Below, piece after piece: positions 45,768 to 57,320 of a DNA stretch of 64,000 nt. The DNA is from Siphonodentalium dalli (taxonomy: Eukaryota; Mollusca; Scaphopoda; Gadilida; Siphonodentaliidae): NCBI GenBank assembly GCA_032622095.1, contig CP136062.1, positions 6,324,001 through 6,388,000 of the forward strand. The letters are read 5' to 3'. Under the pieces are notes generated by a model. The model was not told the DNA's origin. It ran no database searches and worked only from the letters and a program-made list of their open reading frames with translations. Both the position numbers and the translations under genes were made by a program. Every line of letters starts with the position of its first letter. The stretch's first letter is position 1.

Positions 45768-46098
45768 GCTGAAGGGGTCACTCTCACCAAAAAAGTGCTG
45801 TTCAAAGGGTACACAGGGTTTGAAAATGTGCTGAAGGGTACACAGGGTTTGTGATCGATCGGCACGAACACCACTACTTAAATTGTGTTTATGAAAGTCT
45901 GGCGCCCATTAGCAGTTTGTTTTCAGTACATTTTAATATTCATTGGAACGTAAACAATTATTCTCTAACAGAAATCATGGCAGATACGAAAACTGAATGT
46001 CCTTTAGAACGACATTTCAAACCATGTGTACCCTTCAGCACATTTTGAAAATCCTGTGTACCCTTCAGCACTTTTTTTGGTGAGAGTGCCCTTTCAAC
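45768..46098. mobile_element. MITE-1, 331 bp, complete with 9 bp target duplication
   Basis: The left terminus GCTGAAGGGGTCACTCTCAC pairs with the right terminus, which in reverse complement reads GTTGAAAGGGCACTCTCACC. ACTAGTATG flanks both sides (45,759-45,767 and 46,099-46,107). The inverted repeats extend inward through repeated GTACACAGGGTTT/GTGCTGAAGG blocks for about 90 bp. Non-coding. Nine-base duplications fit MULE- or Merlin-like elements. Confidence 0.8.
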
Positions 46099-46109
46099 AC
46101 TAGTATGTT

Positions 46110-47540
46110 TATACACTTCATCTTCAAGTTAATCATGATACCAAGGAAATACCGTACGTAGCGGGAATTGTCTTGGATCCAGTTATTATTTTTTTAAACT
46201 TTCATCCTAATAGTTGTAATATTATAATAGTCTCTCTGACACTCTTGAGTCATGTATGAACATTATTATTTTTCGCTCAGTTTTAAATTTACGCAGCTAC
46301 AGATACAGTTCTTAATCGATGTTGAATATATATTTGAGAACCGCCATGCACAACATACATGTAAATGTACTGTGCACATGCACCAGTACCGGTACATATA
46401 AAAAGGCCAAAAAAAATTCCACGTTTTGACTGACAAAAATCCATGTTTAGGACCTCAAGCCTAATTTTGTTTTCCTCGACAGCGATAATTTTTTTGCCGA
46501 ACTTTACCGTTACACACTTTTGCCTCTTCCTGTTTAAATACAAAACAAAATTTCTAACACAAGTCCAAGTGAAAACACTATACATTAAACCGAAACAACT
46601 ATCATGCAAGCCTTCCATCATGATCAGTTAACCATGCATTTTTTCGCTTTCCCCATGTACATGTAGGCCTATCCATGTGTAAGCTGAGATATAAAAATGG
46701 ATTAAAGGGATGGTAAAGTTTGGTCAAGATGGCCACCGCGGATTGCACCCTACCTCCAGATGATCAATAATTACTCACCGGCCATAGAATGGATAAACTT
46801 CATATTTTTCACACATAATAATCAATAATAAACAAAGATCTTGTCATTAGTAGAGAAATTTTAGCTGTTAGAATTTACTCGCGGTAGAGTGACAAAAAAT
46901 CATGTTCCCAAACGGCGTTTCTCCAGTTCCAATGGTTAACTTTTTGTACAAACTGAACAGTCAAAATGGTCCTATAAGAATCTGGCTAGAGACAAGGAGA
47001 CATCATTTTGAGGAAAAACAAGAACTTTCCCAAATACCCTGCCTGTGAAAATAGTACTGTCATCCTGAATAATGGCAAAATGTCCTCCATTTGCATTGTT
47101 TACATTCTTAGGAACTATTTTTCTTGGTATGGGAGACCATAATATCCTAACATTATTTTGCGATAGCCGATACACAAGCCATGGGGGCGGGGCGGCCATG
47201 GTTATGGTTATGGTTATGGTTTATTGGAAATTCCGCCGTTTATTTAACAGCGCACCCCCATATATATGGGGTAAAATACATGTAAAAGACTGTCTAATAA
47301 AAACAAAGCAATGACAGTTCACATGTAGTTCCTAACAGGTTTTTTTGGAACACAGCTGGTACAACAGCGCAGAAGGTGAGGCCGAAAGTTCCGAAACAAT
47401 TTGAGTTGAGTCCAGGATGTTATTGGAGAGCCTGGAACTGCCCTGAATGTCAAGTCCATCCACCGATCCCTCCAGAGAACATATCACATCGCCCGAACTC
47501 TGTACACCAGTGCAAGCTCTTTCATGATGAAGTCAATGTA
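46110..47540. other. No supported gene
   Basis: Unique sequence. A CAAGATGGCCACCGCGG (YY1-like) patch at about 46,724-46,740 and four ATGGTT units at 47,198-47,221 are the only marked features. Confidence 0.45.
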
Positions 47541-47800
47541 TAGACGCATATTCAGATCAATCATGTGAACCGCGAAACTCTGTATACCCAGTTCGAAATA
47601 ACGCATATTCAGATCAACGATCCGCGAAACTCTGTTATACAGAAAAGTACATATAATATAAATAGGCCTATAAATATCACAACAACAAAATACTAGGGTC
47701 TCTGTATAAACGCATTTCAGACCGGAGCGCTGCGAAACTCTGTATCCGAAGCAAAGTATCACGCATATTCAGATCGGCAACATGACTGTGAAACTCTGTA
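47540..47800. repeat. Decayed ~51-57 bp minisatellite
   Basis: ACGCATATTCAGATC followed by GCGAAACTCTGTATA recurs near 47,545, 47,600, 47,710 and 47,761. Spacings of ~57, 110 (two units) and 51 bp. Confidence 0.7.
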
Positions 47801-48185
47801 TATATAAAATCCATTCTGATAGAGTTGGTGCATCGCATATCAATGACAAAAGGTCAAAGTTCACGGAAGAAACAGCAGACCAACGATGACACTGCAACGC
47901 ATAGTTCACACTCCTCAACTGCACCAGCAGGATAATAGCAACCACCCAGGTGGGTGTTTATACCTAAGGCGTGTGTGAATGATGACGTCATATAATTTTT
48001 CTATATATATTTCTATACGATGGAACGATTTTCAGGAAAGAGTGTATGCTATTTAGCGAAATTGACACGTGACTTCCGATTAGCAACTGTTTAAAATTGC
48101 GGAATCGGAAGTGGAACAACGAGATGAAATGCCGCGGCCCATGACGTCATTTACGTCATGTTGGCTTCGTAGGTGCAAAATTAAC
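47800..48185. other. No gene; paired TGACGTCA sites
   Basis: GATGACGTCATAT near 47,980 and CATGACGTCATTTACGTCAT near 48,138 are cAMP-response-element palindromes. No downstream gene is recognisable, because the 37 bp array begins about 40 bp later. Confidence 0.35.
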
Positions 48186-48189
48186 CCTT

Positions 48190-50990
48190 TCACGATGGGA
48201 GACGCGCTAGTGCAGCATTATGTTTTGATTACGGGTGCTGTGCTGGTGCAGCATGAACCATGTCACGACGGGAGCTCTGCTGGGCAGCATTAACCCTTTC
48301 ATGACGGGCAGCTGTGCTGGAGCAGCATTAACCCTTCCATGACGGTAGTTGAGTTGGTGCAGGATTAGTTATTTCATGAAGGGAGCTGCGTTGGTGCGGC
48401 ATTAAATATTTGATGATGGGAGCTGCGTTGGTGCAGCATTAACTCTTTCATGACGGGAGCTGCGCTGGTGCAGCATTAATTATTTCATGAAGGGAGCTGC
48501 GTTGGTGCAGCATTAATTATTTGATGATGGGAGCCCGAGTTGGTGCATCATTAACTATTTGATGGCGGGAGCTGCGCTGGTGCAGCATTAATTATTTCAT
48601 GACGGGAGCTGCGTTGGTGCTACATTAACTCTTTCATGACGGGAGCTGAGCTGGTACAGCATTAATTATTTGATGACGGGAGCTGCGTTGGTGCAGCATT
48701 AATTATTTGCTGATGGGAGCTGCGCTGGTGCAGCATTAGTTATTTCATGACGGGAGATGCGTTGGTGCAGCATTAGTTATTTGATGATGGGAGCTGCGTT
48801 GGGGCAGCATTAATTATTTCATGACTGGAGCTGCGTTGGGCAGCATTAATTCTTTCATTATGGGAGCTGTGCTGGTGCAGCATTAACCTTTTTGTGACGG
48901 GAGCTGTGTTGGTGCAGTATTAACCCTTTCATGACGGGAGCTGCGCTGATGCAGCATTAATTCTTTCGTGACGAGATCTGTGCTGGTGCAGCATTAATTA
49001 TTTAATGACGGGAGCTGCGTTGGTGCAGCATTAACTAATTCATGACGGGAGCGGCGCTGGTGCAGCATTAATTATTTCATGACGGGAGCTGCGTTGGTGC
49101 AGCATTAACTATTTTATGATGGGATATGTGCTGGTGCAGCATTAACCCTTTCATGACGGGTAGCTGTGCTGGTCCAGCATTAACCCTTCCATGGTGGGAC
49201 CATGACGACAGTTGCGTTGTTGTAGCATTAGTTATTTCATGAAGGGAGCTGCGTTGGTGCAGCATTAAATATTTGACGATGGGAGCTGCGTTGGTGCAGC
49301 ATTAACATTTTTATGACGGGAGCTGCGCTGGTGCAGCATTAATTATTTCATGAAGGGAGCTGCGTTGGTGCAGCATTAATTATTTGATGATTGGAGCCAG
49401 CGTTGGTGCAGCATTAACTATTTCATGGCGGGAGCTGCGCTGGTGCAGCATTAATTATTTCATGACGGGAGCTGTGTTGGTGCAGCATTAACCCATTCAT
49501 GACGGGAGCTGCGTTGGTGCAGCATTAACTCTTTCATGACGGGAGCTGCGTGGTGCAGCATTAATTATTTGATGATGGGAGCTGCGTTGAAGCAGCATTA
49601 GCTCTTTAATGACGGGAGCTGCGTTGCTGCAGCATTAATTATTTGATGATGGGAGCTACGTTGGTGCAGCATTAACTCTCTCATGACGGGAGCTGCGCTG
49701 GTGCAGCATTAATTATTTGATGACGGGAGCTGCGTTGGTGCAGCATTAACTCTTTAGTGACGGGATCTGAGCTGGTGCAGCATTAATTATTTCATGACGG
49801 GAGCTGCGTTGGTGCATCATTAATTATTTGATGACGGGAGCTGCGTTGGTGCAGCATTAACTATTTCATGACGGGAGCTGCGCTGGTGCAGCATTAATTA
49901 TTTCACGACGGGAGCTGCGTTGGTGCAACATTAATTATTTGATGATGGGAGCTGCATTGGTGCAGCATTAACTCTTTCATGACGGGAGCTGCGCTGGTGC
50001 AGTTTAATACATTTCATGACGGGAGCTGCGTTGGTGCAGCGTTAATTATTTGATAATGGGAGCTGCGTTGGTGCAGCATTAACTATTTCAGGACGGGAGC
50101 TGCGTTAGTGCAGCATTAATTATTTGATTTTGGGAGCTGCGTTGGTGCAGCATTAACTCTTCCGTGACGGGAGCTGCGTTAGTGCAGCATTAATTGTTTG
50201 ATTATGGGAGCTGCGTTGGTGCAGCATTACTCTATCATGACGGGAGCTGCGCTGGTGCAGCAATAATTTCATGACGGGAGCTGCGTTGGTGCAGCATTAA
50301 TTATTTGATGATGGGAGCTGCGCTGGTGCAGCATTAATTATTTCATGACGGGAGCTGCGTTGCTGCAGCATTAGTTATTTGATGAAGGGAGCTGCGGTGG
50401 TGCAGCATTAACCCTTTCATGACGGGAGCTGCGTTGGTGCATCGTTAACCCTATGGTGACGGGAGTTGTGCTGGTGCAGCATTAATTCTTTCATGACGGG
50501 AGCTGCGTTGGGGCAGCATTAATTCTTTCATGACGGGAGCTGCGTTGGAAAACATTAATTCTTTCATGATGAGAACTGTGCTGGTGCAGCATTAACCTTT
50601 TTATGACGGGAGCTGTGTTGGTGCAGTATTAACCCTTTCATGACGGGAGCTGCGCTGGTGCAGCATTAATTATTTCATGACGGGAGCTGTGCTGCTACAG
50701 CATTAATTATTTAATGACGGGAGCTACGTTGGTGCATCATTAAATCATTCATGACGGGAGTTGCGCTGGTGCAGCATTAATTATTTCATGACGGGAGCTG
50801 CGTTGGTGCAGCATTAACTATTTTATGATGGGATCTGTGCTGGTGCAGCATTAACCCTTTCATACCGGGTAGCTGTGCTGGTCCAACATTAACCCTTCCA
50901 TGGTGGAAGCTGCATTGGTGCAGCATTAACCATTTCATGACGGCAGCTGTGCTGGTGCAGCATTAATTATTTTATGACGGGACCTGCGTT
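48190..50990 (+). repeat. 37 bp minisatellite, about 75 units
   Basis: The consensus cycles TGACGGGAGCTGCGTTGGTG then CAGCATTAATTATTTCA. Measured steps are 37 bp (for example 49,464, 49,501, 49,538). Variants alternate GCGTTGG/GCGCTGG and TTATTTCA/CTCTTTCA/TTATTTGA. GCTGC and GCAGC in each unit can pair around a 6-base loop. 37 is not a multiple of three and stops are frequent, so it is non-coding. Confidence 0.95.
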
Positions 50991-52049
50991 GGTGATGAAA
51001 AGCAAATTCGGGATACAGCATGTGTGGTTGCTCCACTACGTGTCACGTATGATTCATATTATAATGATTGTTCAGTAAAACATAGTTTAAAACAGTTAAA
51101 ACGCAAAGTTGGAGTAAAACAGTCCGAAGGAACGGCTGGGTAAGAAATGGCGGTCTCCCCTATCTTCGTGGCAATGTGCTGTCGGAGAGAATCGTCGAGA
51201 CACAAAACACGAGTCGGATCGACAGAGTTCAGGATCGAACACGCTGGAAACACTTAGGTCCATGCTTGTCATCATCACAAATGAAATTTACAACATTAAA
51301 ATACATTCCGCCACGAAACATCCGAGCAGGCCAGCTCCCGCGTGCCTCCTTCCTCGAACGCTACTTCGTGATTTACAAACAAACCCATCCGTCAATACTA
51401 CAATACGATTACGAATGGAAATCGATCAGTATAGACAATCGCGCATGGGATCAAGCTTTTGATTATGCCCATCAATATATATGGGTTATAAGCTATATGA
51501 TTGTACCTGATAACCGACAATTTCTCTATTAATTTACATTCAAATGTTATTAAACGTATTTTTCTCCACAATGTTTTTATCTCAGTGCACCAAAATAGAA
51601 TTGACCGGAAGTGAACTCGCACAAGGAGTCCGTCGTAAAATATGACATATTTCGTCGGAATACGGTACTTTCCTATTCATAAATATGTTTTTATATACCG
51701 GTAGGCTATTTGATTTTAGAATAATACAATATTCTGAAACATGTAAGTTTTCTATTTATGTGATTTGCGTAATAATACGACATCTTGTAATCTCGCTTTC
51801 GACTATAGACTGGTAATTCTAAAAATAAAATATCAACATTTCCATCTGTAAACAGCACAAAACTACATAAATCGTGGGTAATCAAGCAACTAAATTAATT
51901 CCAACAACTTAAATAAACTGAAAGCATCGATTTCATATCATAAACTTGCCCGATTACAGGATCGAATTGCTTTTCTGGTCGATTTTCATGTACCTGCCGC
52001 GAATTGAAAAATGACAACAACATCATGAACATGTGTTTACAATAGAAAT

Positions 52050-52199
52050 ATGGCGACTGGCTCCCAAGAAAAACTGACACGTTTTAGCGGACGTTTTTCA
52101 AACGATACAGTGAACATTAATCTAAAGCATAGCTCCTTGGTTCTTAACGGTATGTCAATTATCATAATGGGCTGCCTAATGATACTGTTGAAGTTATAG
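52050..52199 (+). CDS. Candidate 49-codon ORF, possible tail-anchored microprotein
   Basis: The ATG at 52,050 (A at -3, G at +4) opens a 49-codon frame to TAG at 52,197-52,199. The first ~30 residues are polar (MATGSQEKLTRFSGRFSNDT). The last ~20 are hydrophobic (LVLNGMSIIIMGCLMILLKL), which looks like one membrane segment at the C-terminus. GTATGT at 52,150 is also a good splice donor, so the first 33 codons could instead be a first exon; an acceptor TTTTCTATTTTCAG at 53,844 would join in phase to another hydrophobic tail. No homologue is recognised. Confidence 0.3.
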   Translation: MATGSQEKLTRFSGRFSNDTVNINLKHSSLVLNGMSIIIMGCLMILLKL

Positions 52200-53110
52200 T
52201 TTTTCACATTTGAATGCAAAAACAATGCTATAATATTGCAGATATACTCTGTTTCAAAGTCATTTTTCTGGTACAAAAAGCTCTTTAGCTCACATCTATT
52301 CGTGGCACCTCCTTTAACGATATATGCTCTATATATTATCTCTATGTTATATCTATTTCTGTCTGCTTTTATGTGAAAAATACCAATTTTGTCAGCCCGT
52401 TTCCAGACATTTTTTATGAAACAGACTTTGCCATCCCCTTAACTTACTGAATGCGAAATCGCTACCATACATGATTTGTGGTTATGTTAAAACCCAATTG
52501 GTCTGTCTTTCAATTCTTTTATTGTTTAGTCAGCTAACGATCAGTGAGAGCAAGTACAATTACATTGTTCTCCTTTCGTTTCACACAAGCTGACACCAGT
52601 AGAACTTTTCTCAAAGTAAATTTATTTTCTCATGTGCATGGTCAGTGGCTCAGTGGACACTGATCCCCAGTGACAAGCCACTGTTCATCGCAGTTACTAG
52701 TACCATGGAAACGTACATGTTAAAACTCAACCATTTTAAGTTACTTGTACCGCTGCAAACTTAGCTTGAAAGATATATGTCTTATTAGCATCATAGTAGC
52801 AACTGTTTAAGTAATGGTTCCCATCACAGAACACATGGCCAACGCTGATAACCCTCAAGCATATTTGGCAAAAAATAATAATACCTGTGGAAATGTGGGA
52901 TAGACATATGTCCAGTTTAACTTTTCACATGCCCATAATTTAACTGATGGGAAAGGTTATAAATATACCTTCGATCAACCTATATACCTTAATCAACTAT
53001 TACAGTGACCGTGAACATTTTGACAAGTGCAAATTTTGGCACCTGCGAACAAAATATTGCCAGTAATTATAGGTGTGGGAGCAATAGCTCCCTTTTCCTG
53101 GGAAAGACTT

Positions 53111-53186
53111 GGCCAATGCATTCTCTTTTATATTAGTAGGTGAGGTGCCATATTGGCGACTCGCATATATAAGAGAATGCATTGGC
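53111..53186. repeat. Hairpin built from the 27-base motif
   Basis: GGCCAATGCATTCTCTT (53,111-53,127) and its complement AAGAGAATGCATTGGC (53,171-53,186) flank a ~43 bp loop. The right arm with its leading CTCGCATATAT equals the insertion at 1,081-1,108. Confidence 0.8.
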
Positions 53187-54767
53187 ACAGGGATTTTGCC
53201 AAATTTCAGGAAGCTCCAGTCAGGAAAGGGTTAATAAATAGCATCAGCTATGAAGTAGTATCAGCTTAGAAAATAATATATGTAGGAAAATTAATACACA
53301 GGGGTACTGTAACGTGACCCATGGATTGTCATGGGATAGGTGCTGTGTTTCTCAGATGATTTTAAAGTGGCACTAATAATTAGCAATAAATACCGGTAGT
53401 GTTTGTCATCAGCTTAGAATATATGTAGGGGGAACTGTCTCATGTGTCTCATGGAATAGGTGCGGCAAATCAAAGAGACACTAATAATTAGCTTGGATGA
53501 CTTGTGAGCACAATAATTATTTAACCCTCATTAAAGCAAACTCATGGTATCCCAGCTACAGTAGTAGTTACTACTGTTTATTTTTAATGTTGACAACAAT
53601 GCTTTTAGATGTCAGCAAAAATTTACATGGTTGTACTCGGTAGTTCAAACTGCTTGGCATAAACAGGACTGTTAGTCGTTCCTTTTATTTAACTGTTCAA
53701 GCTCCATGAAAAGAAGTGAGTACTTACTTACAATGCAGCATACACTTGATCAATTGATTAGTTGTGCAACCACACTTGTTAAAATTATGTCTGTATTGTG
53801 TATGTATTATTGTATACTTAAAGTGTTTTATTTTCTATTTTCAGGGATATTTTGGATCTACATCCTGCTTATCACACATATAACTATATAACTATATCAA
53901 CTATCAGAAGTTCAACTCTGTGATCACTGATCTGACATTTACTGGTTCTGAATACATTTTGAAAAGGCATCAGACAATTTTTTTGAACAGGTGTAAAATT
54001 AAAATTCACAATCAGAGATTAAATGGAACTGTTGTGTCCTGACTATGATGACACAAATGTCAAATCCACTATTTTCTGTGGGCTCTCTTCTTGGAATGTT
54101 ATTCACACACAAAGACAATATCAACACCAAGGACACAAACTTTTAATAACTTGCAACTTCAGCTTTCTTATAATACTACTAGAAAAGGAAATGATGAGAA
54201 AACAGGATAACAGAAAATACATCATCTATTCTAAATTATATTGGAGGTAGTCATGTGTGCAATGGATACTTTTGGGGTGGAGGCATACATGTGTAAAAGT
54301 GATTCTTGACCTGAGGTAACAAGGAATTCACTCCAGGAAGCTGATGTGTAGTTATTTATTCAGTGCAAAACATCTTATGAAAGTACAGGGTATTGATCCA
54401 CTTGTTCTAAGGAAAATATACACTGCTTCAATTCTGGAGAATGTAAATCTTGTTCTATTACGTTTGGAAAGTGTCATAATTTACACTTGAATGTGGCTGC
54501 ACAATGAACATATTTTGTCTAACAGAAAGTGTAATGAAAAGACATGAAGATTCCTGGGTGATGTGATTGCCTTCTGATTAATAAAATATTGGGCCAACAG
54601 TATGATCTTATTATTTTGAACTAAATCCAAATTCACCAATAAGAAATATATTGTTATTAGAATGAGATACTGCCATCATACGATTCATACCGGTTGGTAT
54701 TTTTTCATTCTTGCCACATTTGTCATGTTCCAGGGATCAGGGTGTGCAATAAAGAGAGGATCTACAA

Positions 54768-54902
54768 TGAGTCCCCAGTTTATAGCTGAATTTACAAAAC
54801 GAGTCCAGAATATTAGAACTGGACGAGCCTTTGTTGAGGTCCTGACCTAATGTAGTGGACGAGTTTTGTAAATTCCGCTATAGCCTATACTCTGGGGACG
54901 TG
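54768..54902. repeat. Inverted repeat with ~40 bp arms
   Basis: GAGTCCCCAGTTTATAGCTG (continuing AATTTACAAAACGAGTCCA) is mirrored by GTGGACGAGTTTTGTAAATT (continuing CCGCTATAG..CTCTGGGGAC) about 45 bp later. A small fold-back or MITE remnant. Confidence 0.75.
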
Positions 54903-55789
54903 TTATAGGTTATATTTATTACATGATCTAAAGCCTCGACAAAACCTACTTAAATCAACAAATGGTACGCTAAACTAACATCGGCTTATATAAGACATGG
55001 GATAACTTTTCATGTAACTGTTCATTGTTTGCGTGTGTAAAGAAATAGTCCCAGATAAATAAAGACACTTTGATGTATTTAATGGTGTATATATAATGAC
55101 ATAACTTTTCAAACTCTTCATGATTATAGCTGGTTGGAAAAATATTGGAAGGCATAATATATGGAGTGTAAATAGAAGACAGACCGGAAGTCAAGGGTCA
55201 CCTGGCACTATTTCCTGTTGTTCGTTTAATATCACAAATTATCACATAATTAACTCACAAAACCAGGATCATAATTATTGGTAAGACACACATGTAATAT
55301 TAGCGCGTGCGATGACGTCACGCCATTATTTAAACGACTTGCGATTGCTGACGTTTATGATAGTTTTATTCGATGAATACTTCACGTTGCTTCGCGTTTA
55401 TTTGATCATGTGATAAAATGTATATCAAACTCATTCTACTTTATACGTAATGTATCAACTTTATCCACTAAATTCTATTTGAGTCTCGGTGAACCTCGGC
55501 TCAAATCGAATTTAGTTATCTCGATTGATAGATTCCGTACAAAATATAAACTCATGTGAGATCCTCTACATACAAATATTTACTATAATTTTGCCTTACA
55601 TACATCAGGGTACATGTACTACTATAGCTATATAAGTTCGTGAAACATGACTGCAAACAGCAATTATTATGTTCAATTAGACACTCAAAGAAAGAACATA
55701 CATCGGTGCTATGGCCCCAAGTTTATGAAACTCCTGCGATCCCATAACAATAACGTATGAGGTATTTCACTGTTCGTGCAGAAAATTGT

Positions 55790-57320
55790 GCTATCTTTGC
55801 GCATTTGCACTCATATGGTAAACTGACGACAGGAACACACATAATCAGTTGTGTGTATATATTGCATACCAACGTTTCATATTGATATACCGGTAGTGGC
55901 ACATGCGTCCATGTGCTTGCGATATACACGATGGCAAGAGTCTGTTAATTAGGTCATTTCTATTCTTAACAATGTGTTCCAGACTCGTGATGTTTCAATA
56001 TTTTGGGAGGTGTGTCCACACGGTTGTGACGTTGATGAACACGTCCTGGCATATGGACTGAAAGATCCTTTATTGATGCAGTAGTGCTGTGGAAAATGAT
56101 TGACGTATTTACTCAGTATAACCAAAATAAAACTACAGCTTTAGCATCGTGGCAGTCTAGTAATAACTAGACCAAGGTTTCCTTACAGTCAACTCTCAAC
56201 GTAAGTTGAAAGTAATGAAATTTAGGTCTAATTTTAATAAGACTGGCATCGTGGTATAGCAGTAATGGATAGCAGTGTTCTCAGCTCTACTTGGTATGAT
56301 TGTGATTTAATATTGACGGTTTGTGGTGTCAGTTATATTTAAGCAGGTACCTGTAGCTACAAGCAATTGCATTAAAATCCGAAAAAAATTCAGTTTCAAA
56401 CTGGCAATTTCACGATTCCATTGCACATGCAGGAACAGACACATTGCAAAGATGTTAAGATGCGGCGTGGACTTCCGGAATGTTTATGAAATTCTGTGCG
56501 ATTGTGGAAGTGTATTTGACAGGTCAAGCTATCATTTCGTTATTGCACTTGTCAGATAAACTGACGACACGAGCACACACATGCGGTTTTGTTTATTTCA
56601 TACCAAGCGAGTGATATTGATATGGTGGCAAGTTCTTTCATATGCTTGCGACATACAATATGGAAATAGTCTGCCTACCCATTAGTGGTAGGAAGTTCAA
56701 TGGTGGCTATTTTTAATTTCACAATGCGCTCCATAGTTGGGTATGTCGATATTCCAGAAGGGACGCCCAATCGCCCATATGGTTGCGACATTGATCAACT
56801 CAGACTGAAAATCCTTTATTGGTGTACCAGCGCAGTCTGAAAATGGGTGATGTGAGAGCGCATTAAAATATATAATACGGCCTTAGACTTGTGACATAAC
56901 CAGCAATTGTGTACAGTGTTCTCAACGCTACCTGCTATTAGAGTTTTGATGCTGATAGTGCATGGTGTCTATTAAATTTAACAAGTTCATGACTTGAGTT
57001 TCCGGAAATATTACGAAAAACCCTGTGCCAACGCATTCTCTTACATATACGAGGCTTCATATATAAGGGAAGGCACTGGAACATGGTCTTTAATACCAAA
57101 ACAGTGCAGCACCCAGCATTAAAAGGATAAACAAATATTGCAGGAAAAATACAAACAGTCACTAAAATACTTAAAATTTCCAGGTTGTGTGATTAAATCT
57201 ATGAGTTATAATCGTTATATGTATTTGACACTTTCGTGGAAGAAACCGTGTTGAGCAACATCCATAATGCAGGGATGTAGAGACACTTGTGGGGAAGGGT
57301 CAGTTAGAATATGCCGTTCC
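55790..57320. repeat. Diverged ~735 bp monomers leading into the higher-order array
   Basis: Two degenerate copies of a block (CATACCAA, ATTGATAT, CATATGCTTGCGACATA, TTTCACA, GCGTTCC/GCGCTCC, CATATGG..TGAAA..TTTATTG) occur from about 55,840 and 56,575, ~735 bp apart. The same block occurs again inside each 1,816 bp unit downstream. A degenerate hairpin at 57,025-57,076 resembles that at 53,111. Confidence 0.75.

Larger units (their letters stand above)
45063..46094. repeat. 1,032 bp direct duplication, copy 2
   Basis: Partner of 35,165-36,196. Unlike that copy, both of its edges continue into expected sequence: intact terminal repeat on the left, and an intact MITE-1 end with target duplication on the right. 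It is therefore the better preserved version. Confidence 0.95.
51000..55780. other. Unique AT-rich region; candidate small ORF and hairpins only
   Basis: No recognisable protein domain. Possible intron or gene-desert sequence. Items worth separate entries are at 52,050, 53,111 and 54,768. A ~121 bp degenerate direct repeat (CACTAATAATTAGC with ATGG.ATAGGTGC) lies at 53,330-53,500. Confidence 0.45.

Noticed and set aside
47198-47221. Telomere-like GGTTAT repeats
   Set aside because: Only four units and not TTAGGG; a microsatellite is sufficient.
48190-50990. CRISPR-like array of regular repeats
   Set aside because: There are no unique spacers: the 37 bp units abut directly and the host is eukaryotic.
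51176-51532. 118-codon plus-strand frame
   Set aside because: No recognisable domain, ordinary composition, and it overlaps the weak minus-strand LINE-like frame; not enough to call a gene.
51398-51622. Possible LINE C-terminal remnant (ILFWCTEIKTLWRKI) on the minus strand
   Set aside because: The match to the FW-rich post-RT region is suggestive, but no other LINE motif lies nearby in any frame.
56245-56320. tRNA-like A box (TGGCATCGTGG)
   Set aside because: No B box (GGTTCGANNCC) at the right distance and no cloverleaf can be drawn.
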